Below are positions 44,486 to 54,410 of a stretch of DNA of 64,000 nt, piece by piece. Origin of the DNA: Rhizobium rosettiformans W3. Its GTDB lineage: Bacteria; Pseudomonadota; Alphaproteobacteria; Rhizobiales; Rhizobiaceae. Under the pieces are notes generated by a model. The model saw only the letters and a list, made by a program, of their open reading frames with translations, had not been told where the DNA came from and did not search any database. How positions within the stretch are numbered: the first letter of the stretch is position 1; every line of letters starts with the position of its first letter. The translations under genes were made by a program, and so were the position numbers. The stretch covers positions 1-64,000 of the forward strand of contig NZ_STGU01000010.1 of assembly GCF_004912135.1 (NCBI RefSeq), in the 5' to 3' direction.

Positions 44486-47062
44486 CTACCGCCCCTTCTT
44501 AGGTCGGGATTTCGCTTTCGTTTGCAGCACCGCTTCAGCCTTGCGAAAATCTTCCCAGGGATCTGCGTCGGTTCCGGCCAGCCGCGCTGGCACATTCTCG
44601 ACGGTGAAGTGGTTCGGCAGGATCTCCGGGCTCAGCTCATCGAAGGAAAGCGGCATGGAGACCGGTGCGCCGGCCCTCGCGCGAGTGGAGTAGGGAGCAA
44701 CGGCGGTCGCCCCGCGTCCATTGCGCAGATAATCGATCAGGATCTTGCCCTTGCGTTTCGCCTTGCTGATCGTCGACACGTAATCGTCCGGACTGTCAGC
44801 GCTCATCCAGTCGGCCAGCGCTTTCATCGCCGCCTTCACTTCCGGCCATTGCGCCTTTGGTTTGAGCGGCGCAACGACATGCAGGCCCTTGCCGCCGGAT
44901 GTCTTGACGAAACCCGTCAGCCCCATGTCTTCAAACCGTTGACGCACCTCGAAGGCTGCCGCGATCACCCGTTCCCACTCGACATCCGGCCCCGGATCGA
45001 GGTCGATATTGACCATATCCGGCCGCTCCAGATCTCCCCCACGGGAGCCCCATGGATGGATCTCGAGTGCCGCCCCCTGAACAAGCGACAGGAGGCCGTC
45101 CAGATCGTGGATGGCGACCAGCGCCTCGTCGTCCTTCGGATCGCGGATCGTGATGATCTCCTTGCGCATGCCCCTCCAGCCATGCTTCTGGAAGAAACAG
45201 GTCTTTTCGTGCCCCTCCGGGCATCTCAGGAGCGCCAGCGGTCGATCCACGATGAAGGGCGCGATCCGCGGCCAGACAAGCGCGTAGTAATCGGCCAGGC
45301 CTTCTTTCGTCACGCCAGCCTCAGGCCAGTAGAGCCGATCGGGATGGGTGAGGTTGATACGCCGGCGCGCGGCCAAGCTGGCTGCCTGTTGCTTTGCGTC
45401 CTTGGCAGACCCACGACCACCACCTGCCTGCTTGGCTGGCGTATTCGTCTTGGGCGTCTCAATGATGACGTCGCGGGCGGCCTTGTCTTCCCTCAGCCCG
45501 CGGAAAGACGCGTGACGCAGATGGGCGTCGCCTGTCCAGCCGCGAAACTCGATCTCCGCCACCACCTCCGGCTCGACGAAGACGGCGTCCTTGCGTTCGA
45601 GGCTCGTCAGCTTGTCCTTGAACGGGCTCTTCTCCCGTTTCAGTGGCTCGAGCCGCGTGAACAGCTGGCGGGCGAGCTTTTGCGTATAGCCGGTGCCGAC
45701 CCGTCCGACATGCCGCAAACCGTCTTCCTCGTTCACCCCCATGATCAGCGAGCCGATCGCCTTGTCTGAAACGGAGGAGGGCACATAGCCTGCGACGACG
45801 AGCTCCTGTCGCGCCGTGCATTTCGACTTGACCCAGTCACGCCCGCGGCCCGGCCGGTAGGGCGCATCGGCCACTTTCGAAATGATGCCTTCAAGGCTGA
45901 GCCGGCAGGCATGCTTGAGAACCAGATCTCCGCCTTCGTCGAAATGGCTCGAATACTTCAGCGGTGCCCCCACCTCGGTGATCAGCGGCTCCAGCAGGGC
46001 CTTGCGGTCTGTGAGCGCAGCTCCGGTCAAATCCTGGCCATCGAGATGCATCAGGTCGAAGACATAGTAGGTGAAGCGATCGTCGCGGCCTTCGCTCAGA
46101 TCCTGCTGCAGAAGAGAGAAATCGCTGCTGCCATTGCCGCTTTCGACGACGATCTCGCCATCGATCAGGGCAGACTGGACCGGCAGGGCCTTGAGGGCCG
46201 AGACCATGCCTTTGCCGAACCGGTCCGTCCAGTCGAGGCCGGACCGCGTCAGCAACTGGACTTTGCCGTGATCGATCCGGGCCTCGATCCGGTAGCCGTC
46301 AAGCTTGATTTCGTGCAGCCAGCGGTCACCCTTGGGCACGGATTTGACCAACGTCGCGAGCGCCGGTGTCAGGAAGTCAGGTAGGCTCCCCGGCTTCGCG
46401 CCCTTGATCTTGGCGTCCGCTTTAGCGGTGGCGGTTTTGGCAGCCGCCGGCTTCTTCGCCTTCGAGGTCTGGCGCGAGTTCCAGACTGCGGCCTTGCCGT
46501 CCCCCTTCAGGCTCTCGATGGGACGACCGCTTTTGACGGAGAGCGGCAACTCTTCCACAATATCGGGATCTCCCTCGCGGCGAGCGGCCTCGTCCTCTCC
46601 CTTGATCAGGAGCCAGTTCTCGCGCGTCTCCCCTTCTTTCCCGGCCATCCGCACGAGGTGCCAGTGGCCGCCAAGCTTCTCGCCTTTCAGCGTGAATTCG
46701 AGATGCCCCTTCTTGTAACCCTTCTTGGCGTCATGGATCGGCTCCCATGTGCCGCGATCCCAGACGATCACCTCACCCGATCCGTATTGGCCGGGCGGTA
46801 TCACGCCTTCGAAGTCGCCATAGGCCAGGGGGTGATCTTCCACATGCACCGCGAGCCGCCTGTCCCCGGGAACGAGGCTCGGGCCGCGCGTCACGGCCCA
46901 GCTTTTCAGAACGCCGTCCATCTCCAGGCGAAAATCATAGTGCAGACGCCGCGCCGCATGTTTCTGGACGACGAAGCTATTGCCCGACGTCTTCGTCTTC
47001 TGGGCCTTCGGCTCGGGTGTCGACTTGAAGTCACGCTTGCGGCGATACTCGGAGAGCGACAT
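44486..47062 (-). CDS. ligD: multifunctional ATP-dependent DNA ligase D
   Basis: An 858-residue NHEJ ligase with all three LigD domains. The phosphoesterase comes first (RRLHYDFRLEMDG near 38-50 and GVIPPGQYGSGEV near 84). The ligase follows from about 225 with the adenylated Lys in HEIKLDGYRIEA near 250. The primase-polymerase is last, from about 590, with KTCFFQKHGWRG and VNIDLDPGPDVEW (metal Asp pair) near 700. The order PE-ligase-polymerase is the Pseudomonas/rhizobial type. It starts 2 bases after the second Ku gene on the same strand. Confidence 0.94.
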   Translation of the reverse strand: MSLSEYRRKRDFKSTPEPKAQKTKTSGNSFVVQKHAARRLHYDFRLEMDGVLKSWAVTRGPSLVPGDRRLAVHVEDHPLAYGDFEGVIPPGQYGSGEVIVWDRGTWEPIHDAKKGYKKGHLEFTLKGEKLGGHWHLVRMAGKEGETRENWLLIKGEDEAARREGDPDIVEELPLSVKSGRPIESLKGDGKAAVWNSRQTSKAKKPAAAKTATAKADAKIKGAKPGSLPDFLTPALATLVKSVPKGDRWLHEIKLDGYRIEARIDHGKVQLLTRSGLDWTDRFGKGMVSALKALPVQSALIDGEIVVESGNGSSDFSLLQQDLSEGRDDRFTYYVFDLMHLDGQDLTGAALTDRKALLEPLITEVGAPLKYSSHFDEGGDLVLKHACRLSLEGIISKVADAPYRPGRGRDWVKSKCTARQELVVAGYVPSSVSDKAIGSLIMGVNEEDGLRHVGRVGTGYTQKLARQLFTRLEPLKREKSPFKDKLTSLERKDAVFVEPEVVAEIEFRGWTGDAHLRHASFRGLREDKAARDVIIETPKTNTPAKQAGGGRGSAKDAKQQAASLAARRRINLTHPDRLYWPEAGVTKEGLADYYALVWPRIAPFIVDRPLALLRCPEGHEKTCFFQKHGWRGMRKEIITIRDPKDDEALVAIHDLDGLLSLVQGAALEIHPWGSRGGDLERPDMVNIDLDPGPDVEWERVIAAAFEVRQRFEDMGLTGFVKTSGGKGLHVVAPLKPKAQWPEVKAAMKALADWMSADSPDDYVSTISKAKRKGKILIDYLRNGRGATAVAPYSTRARAGAPVSMPLSFDELSPEILPNHFTVENVPARLAGTDADPWEDFRKAEAVLQTKAKSRPKKGR

Positions 47063-47064
47063 CG

Positions 47065-47907
47065 TCAGCTTGCCTTCTTCTGCTTCGCCGCAGAGCCAGT
47101 GCTCGCCTTGCGTTTGGGCGAAGACACCGTCTCGGTCGCGCCCGCACTCTTCCGCAAAGCATCGAGGAGGCTGGTAACGTTCTCCGGCTTGCGCTTCGGC
47201 AGCTTCTTGGGCTTGCGTCCGGCGATCTTCGCTTTGACCAGTTCGGTCAGTGCAGCCTCGTATCGGTCCTCATACTGGCTCGGATCGAATTCGCCCATCT
47301 TCGTGCCGATGATGTGGCGCGCCAGATCCAGCATCTCCTTCTCGATCTTTACCTTGGAGATGTCCTCGAAACTCTCGGCCGCGTTTCGGACTTCGTAATC
47401 GTAGTTCAGTGTCGTGGCGATCAGGCCCTTGCCGTGCGGCCGGACGAGAACGCTGCGGACCCGGCGAAATAGCACGGTGCGGGCAATCGCCGCCACACCT
47501 TCAGCCTCCATGGTCGCGCGGATCAGCTCATAGGCTTCCACCGAGCGCCGGTCGGCCGGGGCAAGGAAATAGGGGCGTTCGAGATAGAGGGTGTCGATCT
47601 GATCGCAGCTTAAGAACGCAGAAAGCTCGAGCCGCTTGTCGCTTTCGGGAACAGCGTCGCGAATTTCGTCCGGCTCCAGGATGACAGTCTGCCCTTCGGG
47701 CGTGTCATAGCCCTTGACGAGATCGTCCTTGCCAACGGGGCGTCCGCTGTCCTCATCCACGTATTCGCGACGCACCCGGTGCCCGGTGTCGCGATTGATG
47801 ATGTGAAAGGCCGTGCGCTCGGCACCGTTGACGGCGGAATAGAGCGCCACCGCGCACCCGAGATCGCCGATCGAAAGATGCCCTTTCCAGATTGCCCTCG
47901 CGCTCAC
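47065..47907 (-). CDS. ku: Ku DNA end-binding protein (copy 2), operon with ligD
   Basis: A 280-residue Ku. Family blocks are IWKGHLSIGDLGCAVALYSA near the start, HIINRDTGHRVRREYVDEDSG near 33-53, PYFLAPADRRSVEAYELIR near 115, and a C-terminal Lys/Arg-rich tail (GRKPKKLPKRKPENV). GTG 47907 is preferred, as CAGGAG lies upstream and the residues before it are unlike Ku. It is separated from ligD by 2 bases, so the pair forms the expected Ku-LigD operon, comparable to ku2-ligD of Sinorhizobium meliloti as I recall. The two Ku proteins differ in their tails and might form different complexes. Confidence 0.92.
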   Translation of the reverse strand: MSARAIWKGHLSIGDLGCAVALYSAVNGAERTAFHIINRDTGHRVRREYVDEDSGRPVGKDDLVKGYDTPEGQTVILEPDEIRDAVPESDKRLELSAFLSCDQIDTLYLERPYFLAPADRRSVEAYELIRATMEAEGVAAIARTVLFRRVRSVLVRPHGKGLIATTLNYDYEVRNAAESFEDISKVKIEKEMLDLARHIIGTKMGEFDPSQYEDRYEAALTELVKAKIAGRKPKKLPKRKPENVTSLLDALRKSAGATETVSSPKRKASTGSAAKQKKAS

Positions 47908-48302
47908 GCTGAACTCCTGTCGCTTTTCGGCGCAACGACCGGGTCGGGCCTTTGTTCCGCCAGCGCGATCAGCCAGGCGCAGCAAAATAAAACATTATCT
48001 TCTCATATTAGGGATTGCGGGTGCAGGTGGAGATTCCATTAACCTTCAAGCAAGGAATTAACCATAAAGATTGGGGGACACGTCGGAGTGGGACTCGCTC
48101 AAGAGTTTCCTTCGGGCATGACGCCATCCCGTCGTACCGGTTCTGGTCCGGTCTGTATTTCACATGGAAGCAGTTCGATGAACCGGCAGACCATGATGCG
48201 GACGGCGTAGGGACCGGATCCCGAACACCAGCTTTTCCGCATGCGTGACTGCAAGATCGTCGGACGGATGGAAGGCCCCTTCGGGCGGCACAGTCGGGAC
48301 GA
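47908..48302. promoter_or_regulatory. divergent regulatory region, ku-ligD / chemotaxis operon
   Basis: This 395-base gap has no convincing open frame and must hold the promoters of the ku-ligD operon and the long che operon. An AT-rich stretch (about 47990-48012) lies near the ku side. The che side carries two CtrA-like half sites (48038-48065). Specific -35/-10 boxes could not be fixed. Confidence 0.5.
48038..48065 (+). promoter_or_regulatory. two CtrA-like half sites upstream of the che operon
   Basis: ATTAACC at 48038-48044 and ATTAACCAT at 48057-48065 repeat on the same strand, 19 bases apart. TTAACCAT is the usual CtrA half-site in alphaproteobacteria. They lie about 240 bases before the che operon start. 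The spacing is not the canonical TTAA-N7-TTAA, so binding is a guess. Confidence 0.4.
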
Positions 48303-49955
48303 ATGACAGGTCAGGGGATGTCCACGGAGCGGGCGACGGGATCACAGGCGGGCAGCCTGCGCGACCGGCTGCGCTTTGCCGGTCTCGACGAAGCACAGTG
48401 CGAGCTGCTTCGTCAGAACCGCCACCTGCTGTCGCAGCCCCTGAAGACCGCCTTGCGAGATCTCTTCCAGCGCCTGCAGACATCCCCCGATGCGGCCCGC
48501 GTATTCTCCAGCGAGCGCCAGTATGATCGGCTCCATGATCTTCTCTCCTCCCACTGGGATGTCCTGACCGATGCCCGCTTCGATGGTCTTTATGCCGAGC
48601 GCGTGAAGGTTCTGTCGGACAGCGAAAGCCGCATGGGGCTCGATCCGCGCTGGCACGTCGCCGGCCACGCTGTGGTCCTCGAACATCTGCTGACGACGGC
48701 GATCGGCGAAAGCGCCGGTGCCGGCCTGCTTCCTTCCAGCCGCCGTCGCCAGCGTGAGGTCTCCGACCTCGTGGCAGCCCTTGTCCGGCTGGTGATGGTC
48801 GATGTCGAGATTGCCGTGTCGTTGCGCTTCAATGAATTGCGTCTCAAGCACCATCGCGATCTCGCCGCTCAGCGCGAACAGGACCGCGCCGAGTTCGAAG
48901 GCGTCTTCCGCCCGATCGTCGAGAGCCTCGCAGCCGGTGATCTGACCGTTCGCGCGCCCGCGGATGTGCCGGAAGCCTATGGCGATCTCGCAGGGCGCAT
49001 GAACGAGGCACTGGAACAGCTCCAGACCGCGTTCCTCTCGTCCGAGCAACGGCTGAACCATGTCCGCGAAACAACCGGGCGCATGGCCGAAAGTGCCCGC
49101 TCTTATGCCGAACGCGCGGAAAACCAGTCCGGCGCCATGGCCGAGACAAGTCACGCACTGCAAGATCTGACGACCAGTGTGCGCGAAAGCGCCAGCCAGA
49201 CCAAGCGCGCGGAAGCGACCGTTGCCGCCACCCGCAGCTCGGTCGAAGCAAGCGGCGAAGTGGTCGGCCAGGCGATCTCTGCCATGGCGGATATCGAGGC
49301 CTCCGCCGAGCAGATCGGTCACATCATCGGCGCGATCGACGAAATTGCCTTCCAGACCAATCTTCTGGCGCTGAATGCAGGCATTGAAGCCGCCCGCGCC
49401 GGCGACAGCGGTCGCGGCTTTGCGGTGGTCGCTCAGGAAGTGCGGGCGCTCGCCCAGCGTTCGGCTGACGCCGCGCGCGAGATCAAGACGCTGGTGGCAA
49501 CGACCAAGAACCAGGTCGAAGCCGGCGTCGATATGGTCGCCAAGACCGAAGGTGCCATCGCAGACATCGTTCTGCAGGTCGGCGATATCAGTGGCACGGT
49601 TTCCGACATCGCAGCCCGCACCGACCGTCAGGCCAGCGAGCTGGCAAACATCGCCGGAACAGTCGCTGGACTGGGCGCTGACATCGGCAGCAATGCCGCC
49701 CTGGCGCGCCAGTCGAGCGAAGGCACTGACGATCTCCACAAGGTCATTCTCGAACTCGGGGCGACGATCCGCGAATTCCACATCGAGCGCCAGACCCGCG
49801 CGCCGAAGGCAAGTGCAGGTCGCATCCAGCTGTCGAACCAGCGGGAGCAGGGTGCTGCAGCCCCCGTCAACCCGGCATTTTCGGCGCCGGACATGGCTGA
49901 CGACGAATCTTCAGACTTTGGCTTCCCGGTTCATATCGCCGGGCTCGGAGGGTGA
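48303..49955 (+). CDS. icpA: globin-coupled soluble chemoreceptor (IcpA-like)
   Basis: A soluble methyl-accepting protein of 550 residues. Residues 15-190 form a globin-coupled sensor domain ([21 protein letters not shown], with the likely proximal His in [15 protein letters not shown]). A HAMP-like segment ([20 protein letters not shown]) and a coiled coil follow. The MCP hairpin tip is [20 protein letters not shown] followed by the [20 protein letters not shown] block near 350-390. No membrane segment is present and no NWETF-type CheR-docking tail is visible. It heads the che operon exactly as icpA does in Sinorhizobium meliloti. It probably senses oxygen or redox state. An alternative ATG at 48318 has a GGGG upstream. 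Confidence 0.88.
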   Translation: MTGQGMSTERATGSQAGSLRDRLRFAGLDEAQCELLRQNRHLLSQPLKTALRDLFQRLQTSPDAARVFSSERQYDRLHDLLSSHWDVLTDARFDGLYAERVKVLSDSESRMGLDPRWHVAGHAVVLEHLLTTAIGESAGAGLLPSSRRRQREVSDLVAALVRLVMVDVEIAVSLRFNELRLKHHRDLAAQREQDRAEFEGVFRPIVESLAAGDLTVRAPADVPEAYGDLAGRMNEALEQLQTAFLSSEQRLNHVRETTGRMAESARSYAERAENQSGAMAETSHALQDLTTSVRESASQTKRAEATVAATRSSVEASGEVVGQAISAMADIEASAEQIGHIIGAIDEIAFQTNLLALNAGIEAARAGDSGRGFAVVAQEVRALAQRSADAAREIKTLVATTKNQVEAGVDMVAKTEGAIADIVLQVGDISGTVSDIAARTDRQASELANIAGTVAGLGADIGSNAALARQSSEGTDDLHKVILELGATIREFHIERQTRAPKASAGRIQLSNQREQGAAAPVNPAFSAPDMADDESSDFGFPVHIAGLGG

Positions 49956-50090
49956 GGGGATTGTTTACCACCATGCGCTACACAAGGAAGTTAAGGGCGG
50001 GAATTTCGGCAATCTGTCCGGGGGAATGGTTCTCCTGGAACCCACATTCGGGCCTCTTTGCCGCAGCCTCGGGACACAAGGAAAGAAATG

Positions 50091-50390
50091 ATGGCAAGTA
50101 AGAAAGGCGAACAGAAGGCCCTGAAGCTGGCCGCGGTGTTGGACCTGAACGAGGCTTCCAACCTCAAGGCCAATATTCTCTCGATGCGTGGTGCTCCGCT
50201 GACGATCGATGCTTCTGGCGTCGAGCGTGTCGGCGCCCAGTGTGTGCAGGTCCTCATGGCAGCTGCCAAGGCCTGGGAAGCCGACAAGCATCCCTTCTCT
50301 TATGGAAAGGCCTCCGAGGCCTTCCTTAAAACCCTTCAACTGATTGGCGTGAACATCGATCATCTGCTCGCTAAGGAGATCCGGCAATGA
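50091..50390 (+). CDS. cheS: CheS, STAS-domain chemotaxis protein
   Basis: A 99-residue STAS-like protein (KALKLAAVLDLNEASNLKAN, then PLTIDASGVERVGAQCVQVL). As I recall, CheS in Sinorhizobium meliloti binds CheA and speeds removal of phosphate from CheY1, the phosphate sink. It sits between the receptor and cheY1 as there. AAGGAA lies seven bases before ATG 50091; the ATG at 50088 is an alternative. The stop overlaps the cheY1 start by 4 bases. Confidence 0.88.
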   Translation: MASKKGEQKALKLAAVLDLNEASNLKANILSMRGAPLTIDASGVERVGAQCVQVLMAAAKAWEADKHPFSYGKASEAFLKTLQLIGVNIDHLLAKEIRQ

Positions 50391-50752
50391 AGAAAAAAGT
50401 GCTCACCGTGGATGACTCCAGAACCATTCGTAACATGCTTCTGGTCACCCTCAACAATGCTGGCTTTGAGACCATCCAGGCCGAAGACGGCGTCGAGGGC
50501 CTGGAAGTTCTCGAAGACTGCAATCCCGACGTCATCGTGACCGACATCAACATGCCGCGTCTCGACGGTTTCGGCTTCATCGAAGGCGTTCGCAAGAACG
50601 AGAAGTATCGTGCGGTCCCGATCCTGGTTCTGACCACGGAAAGCGACGCGGAAAAGAAGAACCGCGCCCGCCAGGCTGGCGCGACGGGCTGGATCGTCAA
50701 GCCGTTCGATCCGACCAAGCTGATCGATGCCATTGAGCGTGTAACCGCCTAA
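50387..50752 (+). CDS. cheY1: CheY1 response regulator (phosphate sink)
   Basis: A single receiver domain of 121 residues. The acidic pair is DD at 9-10, the phosphorylated Asp is 53 (VTDINMPRLDG), the Thr switch is in LVLTTES near 83 and the Lys is in IVKPFDP near 104. In two-CheY rhizobial systems CheY1 drains phosphate from CheY2 through CheA. It overlaps cheS by 4 bases and precedes cheA by 16. Order and Asp numbering match Sinorhizobium meliloti CheY1. Confidence 0.93.
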   Translation: MKKKVLTVDDSRTIRNMLLVTLNNAGFETIQAEDGVEGLEVLEDCNPDVIVTDINMPRLDGFGFIEGVRKNEKYRAVPILVLTTESDAEKKNRARQAGATGWIVKPFDPTKLIDAIERVTA

Positions 50753-50768
50753 GTCGGGAATTTCTCCT

Positions 50769-53036
50769 ATGGATATGAACGAAATCAAAGAGATCTTTTT
50801 CCAGGAATGCGAGGAGCAGCTCGCGGAACTGGAATCCGGTCTTCTGAAAATGAATGATGGAGATCGGGATCCGGAAACGGTGAACGCCGTGTTCCGCGCG
50901 GTCCACTCCATCAAGGGCGGTGCCGGTGCCTTCGGTCTCGACGATCTGGTCGCCTTCGCACACGTCTTCGAGACGACTCTTGATTGCGTTCGTTCCAACA
51001 AGCTGGAACCTGGCCCCGAAGTCATGAAGGTAATGCTGAAGTCGGCAGACGTTCTGGCTGACCTCGTCACGGCCTCTCGTGACGGCGGCAGCGTGGACGA
51101 AAGCCGCTCCAGCGGTCTGGTCAAGGAACTGGAAGCTCTGGCCAACGGCGAAGTTCCCGCGCCGTCGGCAGCCCCGGTTCCCGCGGCCAAGCCGGCAGCA
51201 CCGGCTCCTGCACCCGTCGCGGCAGCACCGACCGATGACAGCGGTTTCCAGCCGATCCCCTTCACCTTCGATGGCTTCGGCGGCGAAGAGGAAGAGACGA
51301 TCGTCCCCTCGACCTTCGACGTGACCTTCAAGCCGCGTCGCGAGCTCTACTCCAAGGGCAACGAAGCAGCCCTCCTGCTGCGTGACCTGTCTCGTCTCGG
51401 CGAGATGAGCATCAACTGCAACATGGATGACCTGCCGCCGCTGGACAGCATGGATCCGGAAGCAGCCTATTTCCATTGGTCGATCCAGATCACGGCGGAG
51501 AAGGGCGAAGAAGCCATCCGTCAGGTCTTCGAATTCGCCGAATGGGATTGTGATCTCGAGATCAAGGTGCGCGAGGCGGAAGCCGCAGCGCCCGGCGAAG
51601 AACTGCCGATGATCCCGGTGCCGTTCGACCTCTCGGCGCTCGACGATGGTCCGGAGCCGCAGCAGGAATCCGCCGAGGAAACCGTCGCTGCCGCCGTGGA
51701 AGCAGCAGGCACGGCCTCTGGCGTCATGAAGATGGCAGCCAGCGCTGCAAAGCCTGAGAAGAAGGAATCGCCGGCCGCTGCCGCCGCAGCTGCTGCAGCC
51801 GCAGCTCAGGCCCAGGCCAACAACGCGGCAGGTCAGACCATCCGCGTCGATCTCGACCGCGTCGACCGCCTGATCAACCTGGTGGGTGAGCTTGTCATCA
51901 ACCAGGCGATGCTCTCGCAAAGCGTCATCGAGAACGACAACAACGGAACCTCCGCCGTCAACATGGGCCTCGAAGAGCTGCAGCAGCTCACCCGCGAGAT
52001 CCAGGACTCGGTCATGGCCATCCGCGCGCAGCCCGTGAAGCCGGTCTTCCAGCGCATGTCGCGTATCGTTCGCGAAGTCGCCGACATGGTCGGCAAGTCG
52101 ATCCGCCTGGTCACCGAAGGTGAAAACACCGAAGTCGACAAGACGGTCATCGACAAGCTCGCAGAGCCGCTGACCCACATGATCCGAAATGCCGTCGACC
52201 ACGGCATCGAAAGCCCGGAAAAGCGCGCTGCCGCCGGCAAGAACCCGGAAGGCACCGTCAAGCTGACAGCAAAGCATCGCTCTGGTCGTATCGTCATCGA
52301 ACTGGTCGACGACGGTGCCGGCATCAACCGCGAGCGCGTGCGCCAGAAGGCCATCGACAACGATCTGATCGCGGCCGATGCCAACCTGACGGACGAGGAA
52401 ATCGATAACCTGATCTTCATGCCGGGCTTCTCCACGGCCGACAAGATCTCCGACATCTCCGGCCGCGGCGTCGGCATGGACGTCGTCAAGCGCTCCATCC
52501 AGGCACTCGGCGGTCGTATCTCGATCACCTCGCGTCCCGGACAGGGCTCGACCTTCACCATGAGCCTTCCGCTGACGCTGGCCGTTCTCGACGGCATGGT
52601 GGTCACGGTCGCCGGCCAGACACTCGTCGTTCCGCTCACCGCGATCGTCGAAACGCTGCAGCCGGAAGCGCAGAACATCCATTCCTTCGGTGCCAATCAG
52701 CGCCTGATCTCGATCCGCAACTCCTTCTGCCCGCTGGTGGACGTAGGCCGGATCCTGAACTTCCGCGGCAGCCAGGCAAACCCGATGGAAGGCGTTGCCC
52801 TTCTCGTGGAATCCGAAGGCGGTGGCCAGCGCGCTCTCATGGTCGATGCGATCCAGGGTCAGCGTCAGGTCGTCATCAAGTCGCTGGAAGCCAACTACAC
52901 CCATGTCCCGGGCATCGCCGCCGCAACCATCCTCGGTGACGGTCGCGTGGCGCTCATCCTCGACGTGGATGCCGTCGTCGCCGCCTCGCGTGGTCAGTCC
53001 CTCAAACAGGAAATGTCGTTAGCCGTCGCAGGGTAA
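50769..53036 (+). CDS. cheA: chemotaxis histidine kinase CheA
   Basis: A 755-residue kinase. The P1 domain has its phospho-His 46 in [13 protein letters not shown]. An Ala/Pro-rich linker (125-155) leads to a P2-like response-regulator-binding region (about 160-275), then a second Ala-rich linker. P3 dimerisation starts near 355 ([20 protein letters not shown]). The P4 ATPase N-box is [14 protein letters not shown] near 470, with GRGVGMDVV near 570. P5 for CheW/receptor coupling ends the protein. It phosphorylates CheY1, CheY2 and CheB. It lies 4 bases from cheW. Confidence 0.95.
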   Translation: MDMNEIKEIFFQECEEQLAELESGLLKMNDGDRDPETVNAVFRAVHSIKGGAGAFGLDDLVAFAHVFETTLDCVRSNKLEPGPEVMKVMLKSADVLADLVTASRDGGSVDESRSSGLVKELEALANGEVPAPSAAPVPAAKPAAPAPAPVAAAPTDDSGFQPIPFTFDGFGGEEEETIVPSTFDVTFKPRRELYSKGNEAALLLRDLSRLGEMSINCNMDDLPPLDSMDPEAAYFHWSIQITAEKGEEAIRQVFEFAEWDCDLEIKVREAEAAAPGEELPMIPVPFDLSALDDGPEPQQESAEETVAAAVEAAGTASGVMKMAASAAKPEKKESPAAAAAAAAAAAQAQANNAAGQTIRVDLDRVDRLINLVGELVINQAMLSQSVIENDNNGTSAVNMGLEELQQLTREIQDSVMAIRAQPVKPVFQRMSRIVREVADMVGKSIRLVTEGENTEVDKTVIDKLAEPLTHMIRNAVDHGIESPEKRAAAGKNPEGTVKLTAKHRSGRIVIELVDDGAGINRERVRQKAIDNDLIAADANLTDEEIDNLIFMPGFSTADKISDISGRGVGMDVVKRSIQALGGRISITSRPGQGSTFTMSLPLTLAVLDGMVVTVAGQTLVVPLTAIVETLQPEAQNIHSFGANQRLISIRNSFCPLVDVGRILNFRGSQANPMEGVALLVESEGGGQRALMVDAIQGQRQVVIKSLEANYTHVPGIAAATILGDGRVALILDVDAVVAASRGQSLKQEMSLAVAG

Positions 53037-53040
53037 TAGT

Positions 53041-53511
53041 ATGTCGTATGCGGTCAAAAACTTGGTCCAGGGCAGCAGGGAGCTGATCGCCTTCCGTATT
53101 GGTGATCAGGAGTTCTGCGTAAACATCATGTCGGTGCGGGAAATCCGGGGCTGGAGCCCTGCGACCCCGCTGCCGCATGCCCCGCACTATGTCTTGGGCG
53201 TCATCAACCTGCGTGGTGCCGTCCTGCCGATCATCGACCTTTCCCTGCGCCTGGGCATGAAGCCCGCCGACCCGACCGCCCGCCACGTCATCATCGTGGC
53301 GCAGGTCAAGTCGAGGGTCGTAGGGCTCCTGGTCGAGGCCGTTTCCGACATCCTGACCGTGACCGACGAAAACATACAGCCGACACCGGAAGTCTCCTCC
53401 GATCTGGAGCGACAATACGCCCGTGGCATCCTTGCGATCGACAAGCGGATGATCTGCTTGATCGAGCTTGGTGCACTATTCAACGAAGCCGCGGAAAGCG
53501 AGGCTGCATGA
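53041..53511 (+). CDS. cheW: CheW coupling protein
   Basis: A 156-residue adaptor linking receptors to CheA. The SH3-like fold is shown by [21 protein letters not shown] near residues 15-34, [23 protein letters not shown] near 60-82 and [15 protein letters not shown] near 106. It starts 4 bases after the cheA stop and overlaps cheR by 4 bases (ATGA). All the positions expected of a CheW are present. Confidence 0.94.
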   Translation: MSYAVKNLVQGSRELIAFRIGDQEFCVNIMSVREIRGWSPATPLPHAPHYVLGVINLRGAVLPIIDLSLRLGMKPADPTARHVIIVAQVKSRVVGLLVEAVSDILTVTDENIQPTPEVSSDLERQYARGILAIDKRMICLIELGALFNEAAESEAA

Positions 53512-54410
53512 CCTTTGCAATGAGTACATCCCGTCAATCCGACGATGAGGTTCTGGCCAGCGGCGAATATCCGCTGACCCGACGGGATCTGAACGAGATT
53601 GCTGCCATGATCTATTCGGATGCGGGCATCGCGCTGAACGACAGCAAGGCCTCGCTCGTCTATTCGCGTCTGTCCAAGCACATCCGCAATCTCGGCCTCT
53701 CTGGCTTCCGCGCCTACTGCCAGCTCGTCGCCTCGCCGGAAGGTGCTGCCGAGCGCCGCGAAATGCTCTCGCACCTGACCACCAACTTCACGCGTTTCTT
53801 CCGTGAGAACCATCACTTCGAGCATCTGCGCGATGAGGTTCTGCCGGGTCTGGTCCAGCGCGCCAAGTCTGGCGGCCGCGTGCGTATCTGGTCGGCGGCA
53901 AGCTCGGACGGCCAGGAGCCTTATTCGATCGCCTTGACGGTCTTCCAGGCCTTCCCGAACGTCCTCGACTACGACTTCAAGATTCTGGCAACCGACATCG
54001 ATCCGAAGATCCTCGCGATTGCCCGTCAGGGTGCCTATGACGAACAGGCGCTCGAAACGGTATCGCCCGCGATCCGCAAGCAGTGGTTCAAGGAAGTCGA
54101 GATCAACGGCCGCCGCAAGTTCCAGGTCGATGACCGCCTGAAGCGCCTGATCACCTACAACGAACTGAACCTGATGGCTCAGTGGCCGTTCAAGGGCAAG
54201 TTCGACGTCATCTTCTGCCGCAACGTCGTGATCTATTTCGACGAGCCGACCCAGATGCGCATCTGGACCCGTTTCGCAGACCTGCTTCCCGTCGGTGGCC
54301 ACCTCTACATCGGTCACTCGGAGCGCGTATCGGGCGACTCCAAGAACGATTTCGACAACATCGGCATCACCACCTATCGCTACCTCGGCAAGAACGGAGG
54401 GCGCAAATAA
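53508..54410 (+). CDS. cheR: CheR chemoreceptor methyltransferase
   Basis: A 300-residue SAM-dependent glutamate methyltransferase. The N-terminal helical domain is followed by [20 protein letters not shown] near residue 90, the SAM site [20 protein letters not shown] near 125-145 and [15 protein letters not shown] near 160. The C-terminal [18 protein letters not shown] block near 230 completes the pattern. It adds methyl groups for adaptation. The stop TAA shares a base with the cheB ATG. Confidence 0.94.
   Translation: MTFAMSTSRQSDDEVLASGEYPLTRRDLNEIAAMIYSDAGIALNDSKASLVYSRLSKHIRNLGLSGFRAYCQLVASPEGAAERREMLSHLTTNFTRFFRENHHFEHLRDEVLPGLVQRAKSGGRVRIWSAASSDGQEPYSIALTVFQAFPNVLDYDFKILATDIDPKILAIARQGAYDEQALETVSPAIRKQWFKEVEINGRRKFQVDDRLKRLITYNELNLMAQWPFKGKFDVIFCRNVVIYFDEPTQMRIWTRFADLLPVGGHLYIGHSERVSGDSKNDFDNIGITTYRYLGKNGGRK

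Noticed and set aside
43637-47907. Phage-derived or mobile Ku/LigD island
   Set aside because: No integrase, att repeats, tRNA or change of codon use is visible around it; it looks like ordinary chromosomal NHEJ genes.
50697-52904. Long (735-codon) open frame antisense to cheA
   Set aside because: It lies wholly over cheA, is very rich in Asp, Arg, His and Gly, and has no ribosome site or domain. High GC at codon position 3 makes such antisense frames common here.
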